A stretch of DNA of 22,024 nucleotides. Source: JAFGSZ01 sp964492185. Lineage in GTDB: Bacteria > Bacteroidota > Bacteroidia > Bacteroidales > UBA10428. Position numbers and translations under genes: made by a program. The notes under the pieces were generated by a model. The model did no database searches and was not told where the DNA came from. It saw only the letters and a list, made by a program, of their open reading frames with translations. The stretch covers positions 1 to 22,024 of the forward strand of contig CAZBJH010000049.1 in assembly GCA_964492185.1 (NCBI GenBank), written 5' to 3'. This document shows positions 7,361 to 16,500 of this stretch, piece by piece. The first letter of the stretch is position 1. The number at the start of each line of letters is the position of its first letter.

Positions 7361-8661
7361 GAAAACACCCTCTCACCTTCTTTTCTGCGGCCAATAATAG
7401 CAATCCTCTTACGAGTCTTCTTAATTTCGAATTTGAAACTACTTTTGCTTATTAGACTTAACAAATAACGAATAGATATTGTTGAAACCAGCACCCATAA
7501 AGTCCCTATAAGGATTATAGCCCTGGAAAAACGCATTGATTCGGGTAACAAAGCATAAATGATCAGAATTATCAGTGCGCCCGTGAAAACACCCCGCGGG
7601 ACTTGTATTACGCGAACGTGCCCTTCATAACAACCGTTCAGGAACAATGAAATGATCCACACGAAAATGTATGCAGGTACAACAATATATAAAAACTCAT
7701 CGGGGTAGGAACCGCTTTGCTGAAACTTAAACCTTTCCCAAAAAGTACGAATAATAAAAAAACCCGCGTATATGAAAAAAATATCCAGGAGAGGAGTAAT
7801 AGCTCCAAGCAATAATCTGCGTGATAGGGAAAAGGCTGCACGCAAATATATGGCTATATTGATCAGTGAATTATACATCCTTGCATTCTTGCCGGAAAAA
7901 TGCTTACGGGCAAAAATCCGCATCGCATTGTAGAATACGATCACATAATTTACGCTGCTTTTTTTTGTACTTTCTCCTTTATAATGGATAATTGTGGTTT
8001 CGGGATAATAATAATTTTTGTATCCTGCCTGAATGATCCGGTATGACAAATCGATATCCTCTCCGTACATGAAAAAACTTTCATCGAGATAACCTGTCTT
8101 TTCCAGCACGCTTTTTCTTATCCACATAAAAGCTCCCGGTAACACTTCAACTTCATGAATCTTATCATTATCAAGAAAGCCCAGGTGATACCTGCCGAAT
8201 CTCTTTGACCTCGGAAAAAGCCTTGATAAGCCGAATATTTTGTAAAATGCAACAGCCGGCGTGGGAAGAGAGCGTTTGGATTCCGGAAGAAAATTACCTT
8301 TACCGTCAATCATTCTTACACCAAGACTACCTGCTTCCGGATGTTTTTTCATGAAATCCAGACAGGAAACAAATGTATTTTCCTCTACAATGGTATCTGG
8401 ATTCAACAGCAGTATATGATCCCCTCCTGCCTTCTTTATTGCAATGTTGTTCGCCCGGGCAAAACCCAGGTTAACTTTATTGCAGATGAGGTTCACAGAG
8501 GGAAATTTTTCCCTTACCATCTGGCAGGAACCATCCACCGAATTATTATCCACTACAAACACTTCGCAGGTCAATCCGGAAGATGCATTGAAAACAGAAT
8601 TAAGGCATTGCTCGAGAAAAAACCTTACATTATAATTAACTATGATTATACTCAATTCCAT
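7361..8661 (-). CDS. GT2 family glycosyltransferase fused to polytopic membrane/Rossmann region (3' side lost in gap)
   Basis: 433 residues are visible before the gap. Residues 1-~235 form a GT-A fold, family 2 glycosyltransferase: MELSIIIVNYNV at the start, nucleotide-binding VDNNSVDG (37-44), the NPDT motif standing in for DxD (87-90), and GEDIDLSYRI (200-209), which contains the usual acceptor-site ED. Four hydrophobic helices follow (~285-305, 322-345, 358-375, 380-403). Then comes the start of a Rossmann fold (RKRIAIIGRRKEGERV). Membrane helices followed by a nucleotide-binding fold are typical of the N-terminal half of polyprenyl-phosphate sugar phosphotransferases. Together with 6953-7260, this suggests one protein that both starts a polyprenyl-linked glycan and adds a sugar for surface polysaccharide. 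It is 48 bp downstream of the TPR gene 8710-9453. Confidence 0.85.
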
Positions 8662-8709
8662 GCCGGGGACTTATAAAAGAAATAAACGGACATTTTGACA
8701 ACAGGCCAA

Positions 8710-9453
8710 TTACCTGGGGATATTGATCTCATCAACACATTCCATCATGATCATCCTACAGGCATTGCGGTTGCCGAGCCGGCAGGCCTTATTAAAATGA
8801 ATACAGGCATTTTTTATATCATCAAGCCGGAAATATGACATGGCCAGATTATAGTATGTAACCGGATTATCATCTGTATTTTCAATTACTACCTTAAAAT
8901 CCTCCATCGCGCTGGTATAATCACGCATTTCATAATAAGCCATCCCCCTGCCGTGAAAAGCATTATAATTATCAGGATCAAACTCAATTGATTTGGACAT
9001 ATCCATTAGAGCTTCATCATATTCCTGAAGGTTAAAGTTAGCCATTCCCCGGTTTAAAAAAATTCTTGACAGCTCCCCGCGGTCATCTGTTTCCATGGCA
9101 AGATCAAAGTTCTCGATAGCTTTCTGGAATTTTCGTTTTTGCAAATGGATCACGCCGGCAAAATAGTAAAAGACACTTTCACGGGGATACTTAACCAGTG
9201 CTTCTTCAACAAGGCTGGCGGCTTCTTTATAATTATCCTTGAGTATATAAACATTGATTTTCTTTTTCTCTGCAGGGACATATGAAGACTCCATTTCAAG
9301 CACTTCTTCAATCTTTTCCAATGCCTGCTCATATGCCTGCCGGTTTATCAACAGATCCGCTTCAGCCAGCAATGCATCTGCCCGGGGATTATCCTGTGAA
9401 TGAACCAGCAAACATGCAAACAATTGTAATATGAAAATACAACATACCTTCAT
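8710..9453 (-). CDS. exported tetratricopeptide-repeat protein
   Basis: From ATG 9453 the protein has 247 residues. A longer version starting at TTG 9459 is possible, but the ATG begins a standard signal peptide directly (MKVCCIFILQLFACLLVHSQ). The mature part is built almost entirely of TPR units. Examples are the segments around VFYYFAGVIHLQKRKFQKAI, SRIFLNRGMANFNLQEYDEA, YNAFHGRGMAYYEMRDYTSA and VTYYNLAMSYFRLDD, each with the alternating small and aromatic residues of the TPR consensus. The last ~25 residues are cysteine-rich (ACIHFNKACRLGNRNACRM), as in Sel1/TPR tails. It is probably the first gene of a transcription unit with the glycosyltransferase and E2 genes. It is likely a periplasmic or lipid-associated scaffold; partners are unknown. 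Confidence 0.85.
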   Translation of the reverse strand: MKVCCIFILQLFACLLVHSQDNPRADALLAEADLLINRQAYEQALEKIEEVLEMESSYVPAEKKKINVYILKDNYKEAASLVEEALVKYPRESVFYYFAGVIHLQKRKFQKAIENFDLAMETDDRGELSRIFLNRGMANFNLQEYDEALMDMSKSIEFDPDNYNAFHGRGMAYYEMRDYTSAMEDFKVVIENTDDNPVTYYNLAMSYFRLDDIKNACIHFNKACRLGNRNACRMIMMECVDEINIPR

Positions 9454-9481
9454 CAACAAATGACCGGATTGATTACTCAGC

Positions 9482-9514
9482 CAAATTTACAAATTAACCT
9501 GAATTAATCATAAA
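9482..9514 (-). promoter_or_regulatory. candidate Bacteroidota promoter of the TPR-glycosyltransferase-E2 unit
   Basis: On the minus strand, TAAATTTG (9489-9482) matches the TAnnTTTG -7 consensus of Bacteroidota primary sigma factor. A TTTA (9514-9511) lies 21 bp upstream, in the place of the TTTG -33 box. The expected transcript start leaves a leader of ~20 nt before ATG 9453, which also supports that start over TTG 9459. Confidence 0.5.
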
Positions 9515-9546
9515 TAATCTTTATGATCAGCAATTATTCAGTTAAA

Positions 9547-9584
9547 GCAATAAAAAACCCGGCGTCCGCCGGGTTTTTTATTGC
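9547..9584 (-). terminator. strong bidirectional rho-independent terminator
   Basis: Two 18-nt arms are perfectly complementary around a TC centre. The stem CCCGGCG/CGCCGGG is flanked by A6 on one side and T6 on the other, so it works on both strands. Its last base overlaps the TAG stop codon (9584-9586) of the upstream minus-strand gene. It separates that gene from the TPR unit. Confidence 0.9.
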
Positions 9585-10438
9585 TATCTGGCCATCTTTT
9601 TAAAATCCTTCTCAAGAAGGCCATCGGGATTTCTCTTGTTGATCTTATGGTAATCGAAATAATAAAAATTCGCATCTCCGGCGCCAATAATTATTTTATA
9701 AGACCGCGCATTGAGTTTTGTTCCTTCCGGTCCTACCTTATGAAGAAATACAATATCATCATTTCTCTCTTCTATAGCTTCCTGAATTTCTTCTTTGGTT
9801 ACAATTCTGAATTTATACGGATAAACGCTTTTGATTCTTGCTGTTGAATTAACGGATTTCTCAAGCTCGCTTTCAAGAACATATAACTCCTTTTCTTTAA
9901 TATCCTTAATATTATCATTGTAATGTTTTAACACATTGGCAGATACTATTTCAGGACGTTCGCGAACCAGCCTGGCATGATTCTGTATAAAACGCAGGAG
10001 GACACCCAGTTTATAGATATAATGATCTTCTTCAACATTAAAATATGAAAGGGGAACAGAAGCAATATCAGGCATCTGGTTTATTCTGAAATAGTCACCT
10101 CCTAACGACAGGTGCAGAAACCGGTAACGTGCGTCTGTCTTATCTTTTTCAAAAGTAACAAGTGAATTGTAAAGAAATGAATACCGTGGATCCATTCTTT
10201 TCTCCTCAAATTCTTTCTTTGAAATAAAATCATACTCCGTAATTGTCCATTCCTGTTCCATGATCTTTTTAATGATAATGTTATATTCCAGGAGGGGATT
10301 ATCCTCAAGCACTACCAGGGTTTTGGTATTAAAAAAAGCACTTATATCTTCACGTGAAGGAACATAGCTCTGTGCCATGACCGACATGGATAACAACAAT
10401 CCGGTCACAAATAAAACTATTGTTTTCATATATTTCAT
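9584..10438 (-). CDS. exported protein of unknown function with internally duplicated domain
   Basis: The protein has 284 residues with a signal peptide at 1-23 (MKYMKTIVLFVTG to SVMAQ). The start could also be the ATG at codon 4. I do not recognise a named family. Two segments align with each other: residues ~39-115 and ~183-255. The first contains KTLVVLED, then ITEYDFISKKEFEE, then DARYRFLHLSLGGD. The second contains KELYVLES, then VYPYKFRIVTKEEIQE, then NARSYKIIIGAGD. The order and spacing agree, so this looks like an ancient tandem duplication of an alpha/beta unit joined by a helical linker. It lies 118 bp downstream of another exported unknown (10557-11243) and ends in a strong terminator. 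Periplasmic or outer-membrane location is inferred from the signal peptide only. Confidence 0.8.
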   Translation of the reverse strand: MKYMKTIVLFVTGLLLSMSVMAQSYVPSREDISAFFNTKTLVVLEDNPLLEYNIIIKKIMEQEWTITEYDFISKKEFEEKRMDPRYSFLYNSLVTFEKDKTDARYRFLHLSLGGDYFRINQMPDIASVPLSYFNVEEDHYIYKLGVLLRFIQNHARLVRERPEIVSANVLKHYNDNIKDIKEKELYVLESELEKSVNSTARIKSVYPYKFRIVTKEEIQEAIEERNDDIVFLHKVGPEGTKLNARSYKIIIGAGDANFYYFDYHKINKRNPDGLLEKDFKKMAR

Positions 10439-10556
10439 GTTTTAAATTATTTATAAAACAGAAGTGAGAAGTCAGAATTCAGCAACAATACTGTATTCTT
10501 CATTCTCCGTTCTGTATCATCTGTTCTTCGTTTTCTATAATTCTGAATGTCTGGTT
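10439..10556. other. short spacer with degenerate purine-rich tract
   Basis: The 118 bp between two exported unknowns contain, on the minus strand, loosely repeated GAAGA/AGAATG words and a pair of CAGAATT/AATTCTG sequences. I see no clear promoter, terminator or ORF. It may be a degenerate short-word repeat, but it is too irregular to call. Confidence 0.3.
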
Positions 10557-11243
10557 CTATTGACCGCGTTTTGGAAAATACAACGGATTCCTTTCATTGA
10601 ATTTACGCAAAAATAGAAACTTAAGTTGCTTTTTCTTCTTTTTTCTTAACTGCATATACTCGTCGTACAGCTCAGGATCGCGCATAAGCAGTACCTCTAA
10701 TGACTGAACATCATAATCGAGAATTTTTCCCGTGGTAAAATCCAGCAGATATTGTCTCATTTCTGTTGACTGGTAGGTTTGCGGATTATACCTGTAAGGA
10801 TAAGTTCGGTACATATTACTGTAGTACGGATCATAATAATTATTGGTATATGTTGTTTGGGTGGCAACAAAATGGCAAATATTACCTATAATGGTTATAC
10901 GGAAATAATTACCACTGATGTTTATATACAATACCCCGTTTTTTGAATAGCCCCATATGTTTCTCGTGAGTAATTCCTGTTTTGTACCCAGTTGATCATA
11001 GAAATAAATTTTCTTAGCTTCCAGTAACTTATCGTAAAAATAGGGGCTGGAATAATCAATAGTTGTGAATATCCTGGATCTGGGAATAGGGTTATTTTTC
11101 TTTACCTGATCAAAATTCATAAAAATACCTTCTTCAAATTTGAAATCGGGAGTATATTTTATCACATTGCCCGAATCGTTTTGTCCCGCGACAAAACAGG
11201 AGGATATAATTAATATATTCAACATGAAAATTAACCGCTTCAT
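10557..11243 (-). CDS. exported protein of unknown function, tyrosine-rich middle and basic tail
   Basis: I place the start at ATG 11243 (228 residues). The GTG at 11261 is in frame, but it lies inside the candidate -7 box. From ATG 11243 the protein begins with a compact signal peptide (MKRLIFMLNILIISSCFVAGQ). The mature part starts with FEEGIFMNFDQVKKNNPI, a pattern I have seen in uncharacterised Bacteroidota proteins but cannot assign with certainty. The middle has a Tyr/Asn-rich stretch (YTNNYYDPYYSNMYRTYPYR). Then come LLDFTTGKILDYD and a lysine-rich segment (RKKKKKQ) near the end. Function is unknown. It may share a transcript with the next gene. Confidence 0.75.
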   Translation of the reverse strand: MKRLIFMLNILIISSCFVAGQNDSGNVIKYTPDFKFEEGIFMNFDQVKKNNPIPRSRIFTTIDYSSPYFYDKLLEAKKIYFYDQLGTKQELLTRNIWGYSKNGVLYINISGNYFRITIIGNICHFVATQTTYTNNYYDPYYSNMYRTYPYRYNPQTYQSTEMRQYLLDFTTGKILDYDVQSLEVLLMRDPELYDEYMQLRKKKKKQLKFLFLRKFNERNPLYFPKRGQ

Positions 11244-11260
11244 AAAAAAATGCTTTATCA

Positions 11261-11292
11261 CAAATTTAGTTTTTTATTACTTAACGTTTAAA
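11261..11292 (-). promoter_or_regulatory. candidate promoter of gene 10557-11243
   Basis: On the minus strand, TAAATTTG (11268-11261) matches TAnnTTTG, with TTTA (11292-11289) 20 bp upstream in the -33 position. This is the same arrangement as at 9482-9514. The predicted start leaves a leader of ~12 nt before ATG 11243. It lies just beside family-1 copy 3, seven bases from its end. Confidence 0.5.
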
Positions 11293-11298
11293 TTATAT

Positions 11299-11514
11299 CC
11301 TGTATTATTCATGCGTCAAGTTTGGGGCAGATGCAAGGCGTCGGAAGCTGAAGCTGTAGTAACCTACCGCGAAGCTTTCGCAACGAAGCAGATGCCCTGA
11401 AATTGGCGCACTTTGTAAAAATGAATGAAAAATAAATTTCACGGTTCTGATTTGTTATTTTAATGTTCTTCAACATATTGCATAATTCTCATTCATTTTT
11501 ATGAATAATGCAGG
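11299..11514 (+). repeat. family-1 inverted-repeat element, copy 3 (216 bp)
   Basis: It begins CCTGTATTATTCATG and ends TATGAATAATGCAGG, in the same orientation as copies 1 and 2, and matches copy 2 along its whole length. Shared inner blocks include TACCGCGAAGCTTTCGCAAC, CAACGAAGCAGAT and CTTCAACATATT. A clean 4-bp duplication is not visible (ATAT on the left, TTAT on the right). It separates two divergent genes. The 393-bp interval 11262-11654 otherwise contains only the two candidate promoters and AT-rich sequence. Confidence 0.77.
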
Positions 11515-11603
11515 TTATGTGTTATTGATCAGGAGCATTAATTTTAAAGCTTTTTATAAAAAGGCTTTGGCCATATATTATGATTATGATTATATTTACT
11601 AAC

Positions 11604-11650
11604 TTTAATAAGCATAATGTGCTTAAAGATAGATTTGTTTGACAGGGAGG
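11604..11650 (+). promoter_or_regulatory. candidate promoter and unusually good ribosome binding site of the hybrid kinase
   Basis: TAGATTTG (11630-11637) fits TAnnTTTG; TTTA at 11604-11607 is 22 bp upstream, slightly far. AGGGAGG (11644-11650) precedes ATG 11655 by 4 bp. A strong Shine-Dalgarno sequence is uncommon in this phylum and the other genes here lack one. The predicted transcript start would leave a very short leader, so the promoter is less certain than the ribosome binding site. Confidence 0.4.
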
Positions 11651-11654
11651 CAAC

Positions 11655-13397
11655 ATGTTTAGAAAGATACTCAATAGCATTTCAGGAAGATTTGAGGATA
11701 ATGCTGAATTAAACCGGCAAACAAACAATATTGAATTTATTTATCTGATCAGTATTACAGGAAGTGCCATCTTCTTTGCATGTTCAATATTATCCTTTCT
11801 GAATCAGTTTTACCTTTTAAGCGGAATCCTGCTTGCTGCCACTTCTTTATCGGTATTTAATTTCTTTTTTTTCAGAAAAACACACAATCATCGTTTTTGC
11901 GGCAATTTGTTCACTGTTGTAACAGGTATAGTTCTTTTATTTATGCTGGCAACAGGAGGAAATTACCAAATCGGTTATTTATGGATCTTCCTTTTCCCTG
12001 TAGTCAGCATAACAATGCATGGCACGGGTCGTGGCGCTGTTATCTCTCTTTTTTTTCTTGCCCTTGCTGTGATAATACTCATGCTAAGCGAATTCATCCC
12101 TTCTCTGACAGAGTACAGGCTTGATTTCTCCATTAAACTGGCTGTAGGTTATTTAATAATGCTATTAGTTGTTTATATAGCCGATTATATAAGACTTTAT
12201 AATTTTGAAAAGCTGGAGCAAACAACGCGGGAAAGCAGGGATGAAAGTCGCAGGAAAGATGATTTCATCTCCAAACTCTCACATCAGATCCGCACACCAC
12301 TGAACAATCTGACACTGATATCAAATTTGCTTGACCGTGAAAAGCTGGATAATGAACAAAAAGATATCTTTGAAACCATAATTGCTTCGACCAATAACCT
12401 GATTAATGTGGTTAATAACATTGTCAAAGTTACTCATATTGATCTGGATAAGCATAGCGACACAACATCATTTGACCTGTTTTCAACTATTGAGAATACT
12501 TTCAAACTATTTACCTATCAACAAAAAGACCAACTGGAAATTAACCTTGATACACAAAAGCCTTTAAAATCAAATGTTATTGCTGACCCGATCAGGATCA
12601 AGCAAATCTTTTTAAATATCATTGAGAACTACACTAAATTTAACCGGGACGAATCACCTGCATTAAACATTGCCATTCAACAGGTAAAAGAAACTGATGA
12701 AAAAGTAGGATTGCTTTTTTCGGTCATCTTTCCATTCATCCTGGTCCACGGGGAAAAACCTGACAATTATATTGCTGTAACAGAAGCACCTGACGGACCC
12801 GAAAGCAATGGTGAAAATTTAGTGGATTTTACAATTGCCGGTAAAATAATACGTTTATACGGAGGCAGTTTTGATATCCAGTCTACGGACGAGGAAAGTA
12901 TTATAAGTTTCCATCTCGATTTTATCAAAGACACCAAAGCCGCACCATTTCAAAGAAAATATGATACGCATGAAAAGACAGAATATCTGGAGCCACAAAA
13001 ACGGGTTGATGTAAAAAATTCCAGTGTTTTGCTTGTAGAGGATAATGCTATCAATCAGAAAATTGTTATACTAAGCCTGAAAGATAAAGTTGGAAATATT
13101 GATGTTGCCAATAACGGGAAAGAAGCCCTTGATAAATTCGGTACCACAAAATATGATATTATCCTGATGGATATTCAAATGCCAGTGATGAATGGCATTG
13201 TAGCAACAAAAAAGATCCGCGAACTTGAAGTAAGTACGAATACACATACCCCTATAATAGCAATTACTGCCAATGCACTTTCAGGAGATAAAGAAACCTG
13301 CCTTGCTGCAGGAATGAATGATTATGTAAGTAAACCATTTCAGGTAGAGGACCTTGTCGGGAAAATGAGAAAACTGCTTGAAGCATATGTAAGTTAA
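11655..13397 (+). CDS. membrane hybrid histidine kinase with degenerate ATP lobe and intact receiver domain
   Basis: The protein has 580 residues and is the only plus-strand gene. Residues ~28-180 form about five or six transmembrane helices with no large extracytoplasmic domain. A dimerisation/phosphoacceptor domain follows, with the H box KLSHQIRTPLN (H210). The ATP lobe keeps a recognisable N box (FLNIIENYTKF, N321/N325) but lacks the DxGxG G1 box, where VIFPFILVH stands, and the GxGLGL G2 box, where NLVDFTIAGK stands. ATP binding is therefore doubtful. The C-terminal receiver (~457-575) is intact: acidic pair E462/D463, phosphoacceptor D506 in LMDIQMPVMNG, T538 and K560. The likely role is a receiver-bearing signalling scaffold, a phosphatase or a heterodimer partner rather than an autokinase (inference). 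It faces the SpoIIE sensor gene 13550-16828 convergently. No DNA-binding output is present. Confidence 0.9.
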   Translation: MFRKILNSISGRFEDNAELNRQTNNIEFIYLISITGSAIFFACSILSFLNQFYLLSGILLAATSLSVFNFFFFRKTHNHRFCGNLFTVVTGIVLLFMLATGGNYQIGYLWIFLFPVVSITMHGTGRGAVISLFFLALAVIILMLSEFIPSLTEYRLDFSIKLAVGYLIMLLVVYIADYIRLYNFEKLEQTTRESRDESRRKDDFISKLSHQIRTPLNNLTLISNLLDREKLDNEQKDIFETIIASTNNLINVVNNIVKVTHIDLDKHSDTTSFDLFSTIENTFKLFTYQQKDQLEINLDTQKPLKSNVIADPIRIKQIFLNIIENYTKFNRDESPALNIAIQQVKETDEKVGLLFSVIFPFILVHGEKPDNYIAVTEAPDGPESNGENLVDFTIAGKIIRLYGGSFDIQSTDEESIISFHLDFIKDTKAAPFQRKYDTHEKTEYLEPQKRVDVKNSSVLLVEDNAINQKIVILSLKDKVGNIDVANNGKEALDKFGTTKYDIILMDIQMPVMNGIVATKKIRELEVSTNTHTPIIAITANALSGDKETCLAAGMNDYVSKPFQVEDLVGKMRKLLEAYVS

Positions 13398-13424
13398 TGT
13401 TAAAGTAATCGTGAATAATGCTAC

Positions 13425-13553
13425 TTAGTGTCTGTCCATAATGTTCCATTTGCAAGGCTTGCGCGGTACGAAAATGCGGAGTTTACTAGTCGTAAATGAG
13501 CAATTTTCGGACAAGCGTAACGCGGCAAATGGGACTTTATGGACAGACACTAA
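13425..13553. repeat. family-2 palindromic inverted-repeat element, copy B (between convergent genes)
   Basis: Both ends are well preserved: TTAGTGTCTGTCCATAATG on the left and its near complement TTATGGACAGACACTAA on the right. The core CGAAAATGCGGAGTTTACTA continues into a matching reverse half ending CAATTTTCG, so nearly all 129 bp can fold into one long hairpin. If the element proper is GTGTC...GACAC, it is flanked by TA on both sides, as in elements moved by IS630/Tc1-mariner-type transposases (inference). It starts 27 bp after the kinase stop. It also contains the TAG stop codon of the sensor gene, so it may act as a bidirectional terminator. Confidence 0.82.
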
Positions 13554-16500
13554 TCAAATTCAAGCTTTATTCCCATAACAAGTATATCATCAATCTGTTC
13601 CTCGTCACTTTTCCATTCCATAATGCTTCTTAGTAAGAAATCATGTTGCCTGTCCATAGGAAGCTGATGAATTGCCAGTAACAGATGTCTGAATCTCCTG
13701 TATTTATATTTTTTACCCTCAGGACCACCAAACTGATCTGCATAACCATCTGTAAATAAATAAACGACATCTCCATGCCGGACAGGTATCACATGATTCG
13801 TAAATGACTGTACTCCAAAATCAGTATCGTTCAGCCCGATGGAAAATCTGTCTCCCTTTACTTCAGTGATCGTATTATCCCTGATGAGATAGAGTGAATT
13901 AAAGGCTCCGGCAAACTCGATCAATTTGTTTTTCTTGTCTATAGCACAAAAAGCCACGTCCATCCCGTCGCGCAGGATTATACTATCGACATCCCCAAAT
14001 ATTTTCTCGAAGTCTTCGTTAAGATTATTTAAAATCTCAGCCGGTTCGGTAATTTTTTCGATTATCGTGATCCTTCTGAATAATTCAAACCCGATAATTG
14101 ACATAAATGCTCCCGGAACACCATGTCCGGTGCAATCAACTGCAGCAAGGAATATCTTATCTTCTACCTCATTAACCCAATAAAAATCACCACTAACGAT
14201 ATCTTTTGGCAGATGAAGAATAAATGATTCTTTAAACATGGATTTAAAGAGTTTCATTGACGGCATCATGGCAATTTGTATGCGCTTGGCATAGTTAATG
14301 CTGTCGGTAATATTCTTGTTCTTCAAAGTAAGCTCTTCTTTTTGTCTGGCTACCTTTTCCGCAACTATCTCCCGTCCTTTATACTGCTGATTCAGCTTCC
14401 TAAGTGTCCGCGTACGGAACTTATATATCAGGAAAATGGAGGTGATGACAATGAAAAGAAAGATTATACGGGCCCTACGTGTTTCCCAAAAAGGTGATTC
14501 CACCACTATCACAAGTGAACGGCCTGTAGTGTTCCACACATGATCACTGTTGGACGCAATAACATGAAAGCGGTAATTGCCCGGTTCCAGACCGGCAAAA
14601 ACAACATTGTGTTTGTAACCCAGGTATTTCCACTCGAATTTTTCTCCAGTTTTCTGAAGTGAATAGCGGTATTGATTCCTCTCAGGTAAAGTGAAATCAA
14701 GAGCAGAAAAGAAAATGTTCAAATAATTATTAGTGTGAGGAATAATCAGGGTATCCCTGTTGCCTATATAGACATCAACCACCTCACTGTCTTTTATCAT
14801 TTGCAATTTCGTGATCTCAACATTGGGAATATGCCTGTTGGTCTGTATGGAATCAGGATAAAAAATACTGAAGCCGTATATTCCCCCGAACAAAATGCGT
14901 CCGTCCCCGGATCTACAGGAGGCATTATGCTTGTACTCATAGTTTAAAAGGCCGTCTTTCACATCAAAGTTTCTTACTGAAAGGGTATTTTTATTAAACC
15001 GGATAAGACCATGATTAGAGCTTACCCACAAAGAATTCATGCCATCATCAACAATAGCATGAATAAATGCATTAGCCATTCCGTGATCCTCGTCAAACAA
15101 TAAATGATCATCACTTTCAGGGTCGTAACGGTAAAGTCCGTTTTCTGTCCCCGCCCAGACCTTGTTTTCAGCCTGATCAAAATATACTGAATATATATTT
15201 AGTCCCGGATCCTGGTCATACAAATCAATGCCTGTTAAAGCAATATATTTATGATTTATTGAATTTGTCCTGATCAATCCCCTGTTTGTCCCCAGCCATA
15301 ACATATTATCATTACCCTCATTCAAGCTGAAAACCTGCAGTGAAAGTGAATCATTACGGGTAAAATAATGCCCGACAGATTTATCCATCCTGTTCCAGCA
15401 TACCAGTCCATTCGAAGTACCGAACCATATCCTTTCATTTTCACCTTCACACATAGCAAAAATTTGCACTCCGTCAAACAACCCGGCAGAGATCTCAGCA
15501 TATTTTTCATGCAAGGGGACAAATCTGTGTTCCCTCTTATCAAATACTGCACATGCATCACTCATACCAAGAAACTGTTCTCCTTTTCCCGATTCGTAAA
15601 TAATATTAACCCTGTTGTCTTCCAGCCGGAAGGCAGGATTGGCATGCTCCTTATAAAAACGTTTAACCCTGTTTGTTCCTAAATCAATAATACTTAAACC
15701 CGCATTCTGATTCCCCGCCCACACATGATCATCTGTTTTATACAAAGCAGTAATACAATCATTTGGCAAACCCGGTAAATTATCCTTTGAATAATTATGG
15801 AAAGGATTCTTTCGATTAATATATTTAAAAAGCCCGTTAGAGGAGCCAAACCAATAATTATTGGATTCATCTTTAATGATATTGCTGACCGTAGCTTCTC
15901 TTAAGGGTACTGACATTCCTTCGGGATATACAGGATTATGCGGTTTGCTGATGTTATTCGGGTCATACAGTTTTATCCCCCGGTTCGTACCCAAAATAAA
16001 TACACCATCATTGCGCTTATAAATTGACCGGATAATATAACTGTCACCCGAATGCTCCTTACTGGTATAAAGCTTTTTTTCCACTTTCCCGTTTTTGCTG
16101 TTAAACCGGTAAAAAATACCTTCGGTAGCGATCCACAGGGAAGATGCAAAATCAACATAAAAACTATGAATTACATGCTTTTCTTTGTCAAATTCAAGAT
16201 ATATTTTCGATAAAACATTACTTGTATCCAGTTTATAAATGTCTGATCCGTTTGACAGGAAAAACTCGTTCCGGTATGGATGCTTTCTGATAGTAGGTGT
16301 GGTAAAAAGAATATCCGCATTGTCAGATTGTTGTATCCTCATGAACAAAGCAGGTTCACCGTTGCTTTTAATCCTTGCAATAAAATCACGGGCAATACAT
16401 AATATAGTATTATTGCTTCTGTCAAGGAGTATTTTTTGTGGAATAGCTTCCCCGGGATAATCGGGATGACTTAGTTTTACTTTTGAAAACCTTCCTGTTC

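Noticed and set aside
9454..9459. TTG start at 9459 for the TPR gene
   Set aside because: ATG 9453 is two codons later and begins a standard signal peptide.
10441..10556. Possible short-word repeat or regulatory RNA in the spacer between the two exported unknowns
   Set aside because: The GAAGA-like words are irregular, the CAGAATT/AATTCTG pair is short, and no stable extended fold was evident by eye.
11244..11261. GTG start at 11261 for the exported unknown gene
   Set aside because: The codon lies in the candidate -7 box TAAATTTG, and ATG 11243 gives a better signal peptide.
11140..11400. Plus-strand ORF of 86 codons running into family-1 copy 3
   Set aside because: It overlaps the start of an exported protein on the other strand and then reads into the repeat; no coding features.
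13411..13424. GTGAATAATGC next to family-2 copy B, resembling the right end of family 1
   Set aside because: Only about ten bases match and the terminal CAGG is missing; a chance match cannot be excluded.
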